Assembly (NCBI RefSeq): GCF_040409815.1
Contig: NZ_CP099959.1
Coordinates: 620,001 to 684,000 of the forward strand
Length of the DNA stretch: 64,000 nucleotides
Source of the DNA: Polynucleobacter sp. UK-FUSCHL-C3
GTDB lineage: Bacteria > Pseudomonadota > Gammaproteobacteria > Burkholderiales > Burkholderiaceae
Direction: 5' to 3'
Shown here: positions 17,158-25,073 of the stretch, piece after piece
Layout of the letters: every line of letters begins with the position of its first letter
Position numbering within the stretch: the stretch's first letter is position 1
Made by a program: the position numbers and the translations under genes
The notes under the pieces: model-generated
What the model saw: the letters and a program-made list of their open reading frames with translations, nothing else
The model's database searches: none
What the model was told of the DNA's origin: nothing

Positions 17158-17782
17158 ATCCCAACTCGGGATTGAGGGTATATCGCCCCATGATTTGAGC
17201 ATTACCCAGAATATGACGCTGAAGTGCTGCCAGTGCAGTTTTGCCATCAAAAATCCCACCTAAAGCGAGGGATGGGGTGTCTAGGGCGTAGATCGTAAAA
17301 ATGTAGTGATGCCAGATACTGTCATTCCAGGGAGGGCAGGGGCCATCGTAGCCAAAGTAATTACCCTTCATTTCTGCATCGCCTGAAAACCATACGGTGT
17401 AATCATTAATACCATGAGCGCCACCAATGGGCGTATCGGGTCCTGGCTTGCCTTTGGGGCTAACCTCTGAAGAAAGCTTACCAGCGGGGATCTCACGAAC
17501 ATCCTTTGGGATATCGACCAGAACCCAGTGAAAGAAATCAATTCGGGGCAAAGAAGCCGGTACCGTTTTACCCTCTTGGTTCACATCATCGGGCTTGGAA
17601 GGTACGTCAGGATCATGGCAAATGATGGCAAATGATTGGGTGCCAGCGGGCACATCATCCCATACTAAATGGGGATTGCGATTAGAGCCTAAGCAAACAT
17701 GGCCACGATCATTCGGGATACAAAAGGCAAATTCTCCGGGTATCAACTCACCATTCTTAAAGCTATTGCTAATCAGGCGCAT
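17156..17782 (-). CDS. YbhB/YbcL family (PEBP) Raf kinase inhibitor-like protein
   Basis: A 208-residue phosphatidylethanolamine-binding-protein fold, recognised from ICHDPDVP around residue 55, the FFHWVLVDIP stretch near residue 85 and YDGPCPPWNDS near 143, which together form the anion-binding pocket. The protein has no signal peptide. Bacterial members are common and their ligand is mostly unknown. It lies 31 bases from the tungstate ATPase gene on the same strand; a functional link is not evident. Confidence 0.88.
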   Translation of the reverse strand: MRLISNSFKNGELIPGEFAFCIPNDRGHVCLGSNRNPHLVWDDVPAGTQSFAIICHDPDVPSKPDDVNQEGKTVPASLPRIDFFHWVLVDIPKDVREIPAGKLSSEVSPKGKPGPDTPIGGAHGINDYTVWFSGDAEMKGNYFGYDGPCPPWNDSIWHHYIFTIYALDTPSLALGGIFDGKTALAALQRHILGNAQIMGRYTLNPELG

Positions 17783-17813
17783 AGAGGTCTCCTAGTGATG
17801 ACGATAGATAAAG

Positions 17814-18503
17814 CTATTGTGCAATAAATTCTCGGGCTAGGAACTTGGTAGCCTCTTTACTTTGAGGGTTTTTAAAGAATTGTTCAGGCGTGGCGATTTC
17901 TAGGATTTGGCCATCTTGCATAAAGAGCACCGTATTGGCTAAGCGTTGGACCTGAGCCATGTTGTGGGATGCAAATATCACCACCTTAGATTCTTGAGCC
18001 AATTGCATCATCATGGCCTCAACATCATCGCTTGCATTTGGATCTAGATTAGCGGTGGGCTCGTCGAGCATGACTAATTTGGGATTTTGTAAACGGGCTC
18101 GTGCGAAGCATAATTTTTGACGCTCACCCGCAGACAGTTTCTGGGCGGGATTATTTGCTAGATGACTGAGGCCTACTCTCGCTAGCGCTTGATCAATGTC
18201 AGCATCACTCACGGCAATATTGGTGTCACGTAATAGTTTTAGATGCTCGCGCACACTTGCCTTGAGCATAGGGGTGTAGTGCAAGACCAATGCACTTTCA
18301 TGTTTATCAAATGGGCTTACACAGGATCCCGCATCAGGTTTAATCAAGCCATGGATAAGGCGCAATAAGGTGGTTTTGCCGGCTCCATTGGGGCCAACCA
18401 AGGCAATCATGCCGTTCATGGGGATCTCAATGTGATTAGCACTAAAGATCGAACGCCCATCGGCAAACACCTTCGTTTGGTCTAGTGTTAAGAGTTTATC
18501 CAT
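17814..18503 (-). CDS. tupC: Tungstate ABC transporter ATP-binding protein
   Basis: A 229-residue ABC ATPase: Walker A GPNGAGKTT at residues 37-45, signature LSAGERQKLCFARA around 125, Walker B LVMLDEP, and the H-loop in ASHNMAQV. I chose ATG 18503 over 18518 because GGAG sits 7 bases ahead and the overlap with tupB falls to 8 bases. Coupling to a TupB-type permease gives the substrate: tungstate, with molybdate as the alternative. It serves metal supply for the neighbouring formate dehydrogenase by inference. No binding protein gene is adjacent; a TupA lies at 61.5 kb. Confidence 0.88.
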   Translation of the reverse strand: MDKLLTLDQTKVFADGRSIFSANHIEIPMNGMIALVGPNGAGKTTLLRLIHGLIKPDAGSCVSPFDKHESALVLHYTPMLKASVREHLKLLRDTNIAVSDADIDQALARVGLSHLANNPAQKLSAGERQKLCFARARLQNPKLVMLDEPTANLDPNASDDVEAMMMQLAQESKVVIFASHNMAQVQRLANTVLFMQDGQILEIATPEQFFKNPQSKEATKFLAREFIAQ

Positions 18504-19191
18504 AACGACGCTCCGCAATTTGGCGCACTACAAATATGAAAATATTTGCCAGTAAGACAATGCCGAGGAGCACAATGCCTAGAGAGAGCGCTAAAGCAAG
18601 ATCACCCTTGCTGGTCTCTAAAGCAATCGCTGTGGTCATGGTGCGGGTAACCCGATCAATATTGCCACCCACAATCATTACAGCACCCACTTCGGAGATG
18701 GCTCTAGCAAAACCCGCTAGGATGGCAATGGTGAGGGAGAAGCGACAGTCCCAAATCAGCCATTTAAGGCGCGCAAGGGGCGGTAGACGTAAGGCCATAA
18801 ATGGCTCCCGATGAACCCTCCACGAGTCTTCTAAGATCTGACGGCTCAATGCAGCAATAAGTGGGGTCGTAATAAAAAACTGGGCAACGATCATCCCTTT
18901 AACTGTAAATAACCAGCCCCATTCGCCAAAGGGACCGCTACGCGATAGGATTAAATAGACCAAGACCCCGACGATCACCGTGGGTACCCCCATTAGGCTA
19001 TTGAGGATCACAATAGCCACCTTCTTACCAGCAAACTCTTCAGTAGCTAGCCATGCGCCCAAAGGAAGTCCGATGAGGGTTCCAAGAATGAGGGCGGTTA
19101 AGCTAACCTGGATCGAGGTTAGAACGATCCGAATGATTGCGGAGTCAAGCTGGGCCAGTAAGGAAAAGGCGTCGACAAATGCTTGGTACAT
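18496..19191 (-). CDS. tupB: Tungstate ABC transporter permease
   Basis: A 231-residue permease with five to six membrane helices. The EAA-type cytoplasmic loop reads GFARAISEVGAVMIVGGNI near residue 165, which is distinctive of TupB/WtpB-like tungstate permeases. It overlaps tupC by 8 bases. It would form the membrane channel with TupC, receiving tungstate from the TupA encoded at 61.5 kb. The Shine-Dalgarno is weak (CAAGAA). Assignment to tungstate over molybdate rests on family resemblance. Confidence 0.88.
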   Translation of the reverse strand: MYQAFVDAFSLLAQLDSAIIRIVLTSIQVSLTALILGTLIGLPLGAWLATEEFAGKKVAIVILNSLMGVPTVIVGVLVYLILSRSGPFGEWGWLFTVKGMIVAQFFITTPLIAALSRQILEDSWRVHREPFMALRLPPLARLKWLIWDCRFSLTIAILAGFARAISEVGAVMIVGGNIDRVTRTMTTAIALETSKGDLALALSLGIVLLGIVLLANIFIFVVRQIAERRYG

Positions 19192-19199
19192 GATTCTTG

Positions 19200-19214
19200 G
19201 ATAGCGTTCCTATC
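19200..19214. promoter_or_regulatory. Short inverted repeat just upstream of tupB
   Basis: GATAG and CTATC (19200-19204 and 19210-19214) with a 5-base spacer lie 9 bases ahead of the tupB start. A repressor here could block translation or transcription of tupBC. It does not resemble the palindrome found before tupA, and arms this short can arise by chance. Confidence 0.25.
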
Positions 19215-19280
19215 AGTGAAGTCTTGTGATTCTAACAAGCCAATCAAAGCAACGTGGGACGACAGTGGCACAATCAGGGA

Positions 19281-19829
19281 ATGGAATATACCGTCTGCGT
19301 TTTCTGTGGCTCACGGCCTGGTAAGAACCCCAACTGGGCCTCTGCGGCACAAGATCTGGGTTGCCAAATTGCCGGTCTTGGTTGGCGTCTCGTTTTTGGT
19401 GGGGGAGGACGGGGCTTAATGGGCGAGGTGGCGCGTGGCGCACTTTCTTGCCAAGGAAAAGTGGTTGGGATCATTCCAGGTTTTCTGACGGAGGCTGAGC
19501 CAGTTTTAGAAGGGCTTCACGATCTCCATGTGGTGGAGAACATGGTTGAACGCAAGGAGATGATGATTGAACTCTCCGATGCCTTCGTAGTGCTTCCCGG
19601 TGGTATTGGTACCTTTGAAGAGTTGTTTGAGGTTTGGACGGGTAATCACATCAAGGCTTATACCAAGCCCATTGTTCTTGTTAATCTCGAGGGGTTCTAC
19701 GATGGCTTACTTGCATTCGCCAATGAGGTTCGTAAAGAAGAGTTTCTGATTGAGCAGCACTTTACCCATCTGAAGGTGGTTAACTCAGTCACTGAAGCAA
19801 TTGCCTTATTGCAGGAACAGGCACACTAA
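19281..19829 (+). CDS. LOG family protein (nucleoside 5'-monophosphate phosphoribohydrolase)
   Basis: A 182-residue Rossmann-fold enzyme with the LOG signature PGGIGTFEELFEVWT near residue 110 and the earlier VFCGSRPGKNPNW and VFGGGGRGLMG. LOG proteins cleave the base from nucleoside 5'-monophosphates (AMP or cytokinin ribotides). The open frame extends to a GTG at 19254, but the ATG at 19281 starts directly before the conserved strand MEYTVCVFCGS, so I prefer it. A 59-residue ferredoxin gene follows 18 bases later. Confidence 0.9.
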   Translation: MEYTVCVFCGSRPGKNPNWASAAQDLGCQIAGLGWRLVFGGGGRGLMGEVARGALSCQGKVVGIIPGFLTEAEPVLEGLHDLHVVENMVERKEMMIELSDAFVVLPGGIGTFEELFEVWTGNHIKAYTKPIVLVNLEGFYDGLLAFANEVRKEEFLIEQHFTHLKVVNSVTEAIALLQEQAH

Positions 19830-19847
19830 ATTACGATCATTACAACT

Positions 19848-20027
19848 ATGGCAGAAGTTATCTGTTTATGTAATCAAATTTGGGATGAAGATTTGCGTGA
19901 GTATCTCGCAAATCATGAGATTAATTCGATTGAAGAGTTGCGGGAAGAAGCATCGATTTGTAATAAATGTATGCAGTGTGAAGAACTGGTACAAGCAGAA
20001 ATCTATCATGCGCGTATGAAACGCTAA
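19848..20027 (+). CDS. BFD-like [2Fe-2S] small ferredoxin
   Basis: A 59-residue protein with four Cys: C6 and C8 in ICLCNQIW and C38 and C41 in SICNKCMQCEELV (C44 is a fifth). The CxC-N(about 30)-CxxC arrangement is that of bacterioferritin-associated ferredoxin and related 2Fe-2S domains. It starts at ATG 19848, 18 bases after the LOG gene stop, and the frame is closed by TAA at 20025. BFD proteins release iron from bacterioferritin; the domain also occurs as an electron carrier or regulator of Fe-S enzymes. There is no bacterioferritin gene here, so the partner is unknown. Confidence 0.75.
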   Translation: MAEVICLCNQIWDEDLREYLANHEINSIEELREEASICNKCMQCEELVQAEIYHARMKR

Positions 20028-20094
20028 CCAAGGTGGCGTAAGCTCTTAGAGAATACGGCACACTTGGCCTCACCGCTATTGTAAGAACTACAAA

Positions 20095-20541
20095 CTAATA
20101 TGTTTTATAGGATAAATATTTTCCGGATAGAACAACTTGTACACGATCTCCTTTAGGATCTGGCTCACGCTGAATATCCATCGAGAAATCAATCGCACTC
20201 ATAATGCCATCCCCAAACTCTTCATGGATTAATTCTTTGATTGTGGTTCCATAAACACTAACGATTTCGTACCAGCGATAAATGAGGGGATCAGTTGGGA
20301 CTGCAGTGGGCAAGGATCCTTTGTACGGCACAATTTGTAACCAGGCCATTTCTTCGTCAGTCAAATCAAATAACTTGCCAGCCGCTTCAGCTTGCGCTTT
20401 GGTAAAGGTCATTTGACCTAGGCAGCCTGCTGTTACCCATTCTTTAGACTCGCCAATCGACTTGGCGATATCAGCCCATTTGAGCTTTTTCTTGACTTTA
20501 GCTTCAATAATTTTTTGGGTTACAACGTCACGATTCATCAT
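20095..20541 (-). CDS. cynS: Cyanate hydratase (cyanase)
   Basis: A 148-residue cyanase of normal length. The N-terminal part is helix-turn-helix-like and the C-terminal half carries the catalytic triad: Arg89, Glu92 (both in IYRWYEIVSVYG) and Ser115, equal to R96, E99 and S122 of the E. coli enzyme. It turns cyanate plus bicarbonate into carbamate and CO2, releasing ammonia. It is the last gene of a four-gene operon, 11 bases after the ABC ATPase, behind a sigma-54 type promoter. Both detoxification and nitrogen supply are served; the promoter argues for nitrogen supply. Confidence 0.97.
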   Translation of the reverse strand: MMNRDVVTQKIIEAKVKKKLKWADIAKSIGESKEWVTAGCLGQMTFTKAQAEAAGKLFDLTDEEMAWLQIVPYKGSLPTAVPTDPLIYRWYEIVSVYGTTIKELIHEEFGDGIMSAIDFSMDIQREPDPKGDRVQVVLSGKYLSYKTY

Positions 20542-20552
20542 ATAAAAACTCC

Positions 20553-21461
20553 TTAATTAATTTGAATGGATGGATTAGAGGTGAGATTATCTTTACCAGG
20601 ACGCACAAGTTTGGGCTTGAGACGTTGCGTGATATCAGTCACATTACTAACGGGGCTGCCAGTGCTAGCAGCCTGCTGTACTAATTTAGAGCGATGTACC
20701 AAGAAATCGACTAAATGATTGCGCATAGGGTAGTACATCGGGTCATGATGCATCGTGGCACGTTCCCGGTTTTTGGGAAGAGTGTTTTCAACAATCTCGG
20801 CGATGCGCGCGTTAGGACCATTGCTCATGAGCATTATCTTGTCCGATAGTAAAATAGCTTCATCAACATCGTGCGTAATCATGAACACAGTTTGCTTGGT
20901 AGATGAGCAAATTTTGAGGAGTTCATCTTGAATGACGCCGCGCGTCAAAGCATCTAAGGCGCCAAATGGCTCATCGAGCAAAAGCATTTTTGGCTCAATC
21001 GCAAATGCCCGGGCAATCCCCACGCGCTGTTTCATGCCACCAGAGAGTTCTGCTGGTCTTTTATGCTTTGCCGCAGATAGACCAACCAGATCGAGGTATT
21101 TCTCAGAATGTTCCTCAATCTTAGCTTTAGGCCAGTCGGCAAACTTTGACTTCACTGCAAAATTAATATTTTGAAGAACGGTCATCCACGGCATTAAGGC
21201 ATGCCCTTGAAAGACAACCCCGCGCTCTAAACTGGGGCCTTTAATTTCTCGACCGAGCATGTAGGCATAGCCTGAGCTTGCTTCCTCTAATCCTGCTAGA
21301 ACATTTAGGATGGTTGTCTTACCACAGCCAGAGTGGCCAATGATGCAAACAAACTCTCCTTGAGCAATATCAAAGTTAACATTCTCAAAAACAGGGGCAG
21401 CGCCTGGCACATAGGTTTTAGAAAGACCTTCAACTTTTAAAAACTCATGATTAATCTGCAT
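20553..21461 (-). CDS. cynD: Cyanate (nitrate-family) ABC transporter ATP-binding protein
   Basis: A 302-residue ABC ATPase of the NrtD/TauB/SsuB class: Walker A GHSGCGKTT near residue 42, signature LSGGMKQRVGIARA near 141, Walker B MLLLDEPFGALDA, and the H-loop in MITHDVDEA. A C-terminal extension of about 60 residues (ending SIQIN) is typical of nitrate/cyanate ATPases. The start overlaps the permease stop by 11 bases. Adjacency to cynS points to cyanate as cargo; nitrate is the family alternative. Confidence 0.9.
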   Translation of the reverse strand: MQINHEFLKVEGLSKTYVPGAAPVFENVNFDIAQGEFVCIIGHSGCGKTTILNVLAGLEEASSGYAYMLGREIKGPSLERGVVFQGHALMPWMTVLQNINFAVKSKFADWPKAKIEEHSEKYLDLVGLSAAKHKRPAELSGGMKQRVGIARAFAIEPKMLLLDEPFGALDALTRGVIQDELLKICSSTKQTVFMITHDVDEAILLSDKIMLMSNGPNARIAEIVENTLPKNRERATMHHDPMYYPMRNHLVDFLVHRSKLVQQAASTGSPVSNVTDITQRLKPKLVRPGKDNLTSNPSIQIN

Positions 21462-22338
21462 AGGTCACCATCTTTTGGAGTTTTGCGAAGAACATATCCA
21501 GTAGCATGCCTACAAAGCCAATCACCACGATGGCAAAAATGACGCTAGAGATTGCTAAGTTATTCCACTCATTCCAGAGAAAGTAGCCGATCCCGGTGCC
21601 GCCAACTAACATCTCTGCAGCCACAATGACTAACCACGCAATACCCATGGAGATTCGCATTCCAGTGAGGATTGTTGGAGCGGTCGCCGGCAAAATTACT
21701 TTGAAGGCCTTTCGTAAGGGGCTCACCTCAAGCGTCTTGGCTACATTCAGTAATTCTTTACGAACACTGGCAACCCCAAACGCAGTATTAATCAACATCG
21801 GCCAAATCGAACAGATAAAAATGACGAATACGCCTGATATGGATGAGTCCTTGATCGTATAGAGTGCAATGGGCATCCAAGCAAGTGGCGAAATGGGTTT
21901 TAAGATCTGGATAAAGGGATTAAAGGCCGCCGATAGAAGGGGTGACATACCGATTAAAAATCCTACTGGTAAAGCAACTAAAAGAGCTAATAAAAATCCT
22001 AAACTGACTCGCCCTAGTGAGTAGGCCAGCTGAATGCCAATACCCTTATCGTTTGGACCTTTGTCGTAAAACGGATCAGACAACTGCTTATAAAAGGTCT
22101 CACCCATTTGACTTAAGGTTGGAAATCCTGACTTCATTTCTGCAGGCACATCCTTACTTCCTTTGCCCATTAGAAGGTCATACTCGGATTGGGAGCTTGT
22201 GGGATTGGCAATGACAGTGGCCTCCGATTTACCCGAACCAGATTTTGGCATTGTCGCTAGATGCCAAACCGATAACATCATGAAAAATAGGATGATCGAG
22301 AGGACAGCTCCTTTGATCTTGATAGAAACCTTATCCAT
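21451..22338 (-). CDS. cynB: Cyanate (nitrate-family) ABC transporter permease
   Basis: A 295-residue permease with an N-terminal membrane segment, a periplasmic stretch of about 70 residues and a five-helix core. The EAA loop reads LPATAPTILTGMRISMGIAWLVIVAAEML near residue 215 (cited as one region). It is an NrtB-type subunit. It lies between the binding protein gene (2 bases) and the ATPase gene (11-base overlap), so the three make one transporter in the inner membrane. Confidence 0.9.
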   Translation of the reverse strand: MDKVSIKIKGAVLSIILFFMMLSVWHLATMPKSGSGKSEATVIANPTSSQSEYDLLMGKGSKDVPAEMKSGFPTLSQMGETFYKQLSDPFYDKGPNDKGIGIQLAYSLGRVSLGFLLALLVALPVGFLIGMSPLLSAAFNPFIQILKPISPLAWMPIALYTIKDSSISGVFVIFICSIWPMLINTAFGVASVRKELLNVAKTLEVSPLRKAFKVILPATAPTILTGMRISMGIAWLVIVAAEMLVGGTGIGYFLWNEWNNLAISSVIFAIVVIGFVGMLLDMFFAKLQKMVTYAD

Positions 22339-22340
22339 TA

Positions 22341-23720
22341 CTAGCTCTTGGAGATGGCAAAGGATTTGCTATACGCTGCTGCTGTAGCCGGGTCAAACTC
22401 TTTACCCATTATTCTGAACTTCGGATTTCCTGTGTTTGCCTTAGCTTGCGCAGTGATTGGTGCATTGGTTTCTTGCATGTATTTCTTCGCATCCGTTAAG
22501 AGGAATACTTTCTCGGAAATGTCTTTGTAATTAACATCACCCTTGACATAACCCCAACGTTGCATTTGTGTGAGCATCCAAGTCGCCATTGAATACCATG
22601 GAATTGGATTGAAATCGATGCGGTCTGGTACGTTTTGAACATTTCCTAAACCATCGGCAAACTTTCCGGTAAGCACTTGCATAACTACGGTTTCGGGTTG
22701 GTTGAGATAATTCTGTGGAGAAATCACTTTCGCAATTAAGGGACGGTTTTCTGGATTACGTGCCATGGTCGATGCATTAATCACAGCGCGATAGAGTGCA
22801 GCAAAGGTATTGGGGTTCTTCTTAATAAATTCTTCGGAAGTACCAAATGCACAGCAGGGGTGTCCATCCCAAATATCTTTAGTCAAAATTGTAATGAAGC
22901 CAACTTCGTCATAGACCGCCCGTTGGTTAAACGGATCAGGCCCTAAGAAGCCATCAATGTTGCCTGCTCGCAAATTAGCAACCATCTCAGGTGGAGGCGT
23001 TACCCGAATCTGGATATCTTTATCAGGATCAAGACCCGCTTGCGCTACGTAATAGCGCAACAAGAAGTTATGCATCGAGTACTCAAAGGGAACTGCAAAC
23101 TTCATCCCTTTCCACATCTTAGGGTCACGTTTATCTTTGTGCTTATTGGCTAAGGTAATAGCTTGCCCATTCGTATTCTGGATTGTTGCTACCCGCATTT
23201 GCCTTGGGTCGGAGCCTAGGCCCATCGACATTGAAATTGGCATCGGTGATAAAAAGTGTGATGCGTCATGCTCCCTGTTGAGCATCTTGTCACGTATTAA
23301 GGCCCAACCAGCGGTCTTGTTCAGGGTGACATTTAAACCTTGTTTTTTATAAAAACCCAAGGGGTCAGCCATGATTAGTGGGGTAGCACAGGTAATTGCA
23401 ATGAAGCCAATGCTGAGATCTTTTTTCTCTAGCGGCGCCTTCTCTTGCGCCATCGCTTGTAAGGAGCCAACAGGTAAGAAGCCTGAGAGGGCGCTCATCG
23501 CACCACCAGTTCCTACAGCTTTTAAGAATGCACGGCGACGGGCTTCTTGCGGAAAGAGTGCTTTTACTAGGCTAGCTTCAATGAAGTTAGCACTATCTTC
23601 CTCAACATCAGCTTTACGTAACTGAGCAGCGAGGTGCTCTGACTCAGAGGCGTGTTGGCCACAACTACAACGGTTGCTAAATAAAGGGCGATCAGGATCA
23701 AACGGCTTATGAATACTCAT
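22341..23720 (-). CDS. cynA: Cyanate (nitrate-family) ABC transporter substrate-binding protein, Tat exported
   Basis: A 459-residue NrtA/CmpA-like binding protein. The N-terminus has CSCGQH at about residue 18 and then the twin-arginine leader EARRRAFLKAVGTGG near residue 55; both occur in Tat-exported NrtA relatives. The mature domain starts around KKDLSIGFIAITCATPLIMADPLGF. The frame extends to 23795, but ATG 23720 has a strong AAGGAG 10 bases ahead and follows the predicted transcription start near 23745, so it is the true start. It captures cyanate in the periplasm by inference from cynS. Confidence 0.9.
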   Translation of the reverse strand: MSIHKPFDPDRPLFSNRCSCGQHASESEHLAAQLRKADVEEDSANFIEASLVKALFPQEARRRAFLKAVGTGGAMSALSGFLPVGSLQAMAQEKAPLEKKDLSIGFIAITCATPLIMADPLGFYKKQGLNVTLNKTAGWALIRDKMLNREHDASHFLSPMPISMSMGLGSDPRQMRVATIQNTNGQAITLANKHKDKRDPKMWKGMKFAVPFEYSMHNFLLRYYVAQAGLDPDKDIQIRVTPPPEMVANLRAGNIDGFLGPDPFNQRAVYDEVGFITILTKDIWDGHPCCAFGTSEEFIKKNPNTFAALYRAVINASTMARNPENRPLIAKVISPQNYLNQPETVVMQVLTGKFADGLGNVQNVPDRIDFNPIPWYSMATWMLTQMQRWGYVKGDVNYKDISEKVFLLTDAKKYMQETNAPITAQAKANTGNPKFRIMGKEFDPATAAAYSKSFAISKS

Positions 23721-23755
23721 TGCAGGCTCCTTAAAAAGTTGGTTACTCACTCTCA

Positions 23756-23771
23756 TGCAAAAAACGTACCA
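23756..23771 (-). promoter_or_regulatory. Sigma-54 (RpoN) promoter of the cyanate operon
   Basis: Read on the minus strand the sequence is TGGTACG-TTTT-TTGCA. The consensus is TGGCACG-N4-TTGCW; only the C after GG differs (T, which many real sites also have), and the invariant GG and GC doublets are 12 bases apart, as required. Transcription should start near 23745, about 25 bases before the cynA ATG. Confidence 0.85.
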
Positions 23772-23853
23772 ACCCCATCGTATTGGGCACTGCAAGGGCT
23801 TGTTGAGTATTAGCGCTTAGTTCTTGTGCGCGTACAGACTAGATTCACGCTAT

Positions 23854-23872
23854 TGGTGCAGTTTTTGCACCA
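23854..23872. promoter_or_regulatory. 19-bp perfect palindrome, candidate activator site for the cyanate promoter
   Basis: TGGTGCA (23854-23860) and TGCACCA (23866-23872) are perfect inverted repeats with a 5-base spacer. The centre is about 118 bases upstream of the predicted sigma-54 start, the normal distance for an enhancer-binding protein. Half-sites are those of NtrC boxes (TGCACC / GGTGCA) but in reversed order; on the minus strand GCAC-N7-GTGA beginning in the same palindrome also matches 7 of 8 NtrC positions. A LysR-type regulator is the alternative. Confidence 0.6.
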
Positions 23873-23878
23873 GACTAG

Positions 23879-25057
23879 CTAGATGGACTGCATTTGCCTT
23901 AGATTGGCAATCTCACTGTCCGAATAGCCCAGCTCTTTTAGGATGGCAACCGTGTGCTCACCCACGCTGGGGATCTTATCCATACGGTATTGATAGGCGT
24001 TATTAAGCCCGGGTGGAAGCAAGGCAGGCATTTGCCCCCTCGGGGAGTCCACCGATACCCAGCGTTGCCGGGCTTTGAGTTGCTCATGATCCCAAAACTG
24101 ATGCATATCATTTAAGGAGGCATTCGCAATCTGTGCTGCATCGAGTTTGGTAATCACCTGCTCGCTCGTTAAGCTTGCAAATCGGTCCAAGATAATTTGT
24201 TGCAGCTCAATACGGTTCTCATTACGCTTGAAGTTCTTCTCAAAGCGCGGGTCCTTGGCTAATGCGGGCTGATCTAACACTTTTTCACAAAAGAGTTCCC
24301 ACTCCCGTTCATTCTGCAAACCCAGCATGATCGTTTTACCGTCACCTGCTTGAAATGGACCATAGGGATAAATCGTGGCATGCGTTGCCCCAGTTCGGGG
24401 TGGGGGTGATGCGCCATCGGTACTGTAGTACATGGCATACCCCATCCACTCGCCAAGAGCTTCTAGCATAGACACATCAATTACCGACCCCTTACCGGTT
24501 TTCTGGCGCAGCAATAACGCTGCCATGATGTTGGTATAGGTATACATACCCGCCGCAATATCAGCAATCGAGATACCCGCTTTACTCGGCTCATCCGGAG
24601 TGCCCGTAATGGAGAGGAGACCCGCCTCACTCTGAATAAGAAGGTCGTATGCTTTCTTATCTCGGTAGGGGCCATCCTCACCATAGCCTGATAGATTGCA
24701 ATAGATCAATTGTGGATTGATGGCTTGCAGTGCTTCAGGGCTTAAACCCATGCGTACTGCAGCACCTGGGGCTAGATTTTGAACAAAGACATCAGCCGTT
24801 TGTAATAGTTTCTTGAGGATCGAGAGTGCAGCATCTTGCTTGAGATCGAGGGTCAAACTTTCTTTAGAGCGATTGACCCAGGCAAAGTGCGATGACATCC
24901 CCTTGGCCCGTTCATCATAATGACGGGCAAAGTCACCGGCACCAGGACGCTCAATCTTGATAACGCGCGCCCCTAAGTCAGCAAGTTGGCGTGTCGCAAA
25001 AGGTGCGGCAATGACGTGCTCTAGGGCGACGATTGTGATGCCATCTAATGGACGCAT
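23879..25057 (-). CDS. CaiB/BaiF CoA-transferase family protein (1)
   Basis: A 392-residue class III CoA-transferase. Family landmarks are VIAAPFATRQLADLGARVIKIE at residues 14-35 (one region), NRSKESLTLDLK near 62, and CNLSGYGEDGPYRDKKAYD near 138 that carries the active-site Asp. These enzymes move CoA between carboxylic acids. It is 17 bases downstream of an acyl-CoA dehydrogenase gene on the same strand, which suggests activation and oxidation of one acid. Substrate not identifiable; no oxalyl-CoA decarboxylase is present, so a formyl-CoA role is unsupported. Confidence 0.9.
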   Translation of the reverse strand: MRPLDGITIVALEHVIAAPFATRQLADLGARVIKIERPGAGDFARHYDERAKGMSSHFAWVNRSKESLTLDLKQDAALSILKKLLQTADVFVQNLAPGAAVRMGLSPEALQAINPQLIYCNLSGYGEDGPYRDKKAYDLLIQSEAGLLSITGTPDEPSKAGISIADIAAGMYTYTNIMAALLLRQKTGKGSVIDVSMLEALGEWMGYAMYYSTDGASPPPRTGATHATIYPYGPFQAGDGKTIMLGLQNEREWELFCEKVLDQPALAKDPRFEKNFKRNENRIELQQIILDRFASLTSEQVITKLDAAQIANASLNDMHQFWDHEQLKARQRWVSVDSPRGQMPALLPPGLNNAYQYRMDKIPSVGEHTVAILKELGYSDSEIANLRQMQSI

Positions 25058-25073
25058 GCGTAAGGAACTCTAG

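Noticed and set aside
16951..17259. 102-codon minus frame across the fdh terminator
   Set aside because: It reads through the antisense of the Ala/Pro-rich protein and the terminator stem, and overlaps the PEBP gene.
23879..25057. Formyl-CoA transferase of an oxalate pathway, given the formate dehydrogenase in the window
   Set aside because: No oxalyl-CoA decarboxylase or oxalate carrier is nearby, and the partner gene is an acyl-CoA dehydrogenase.
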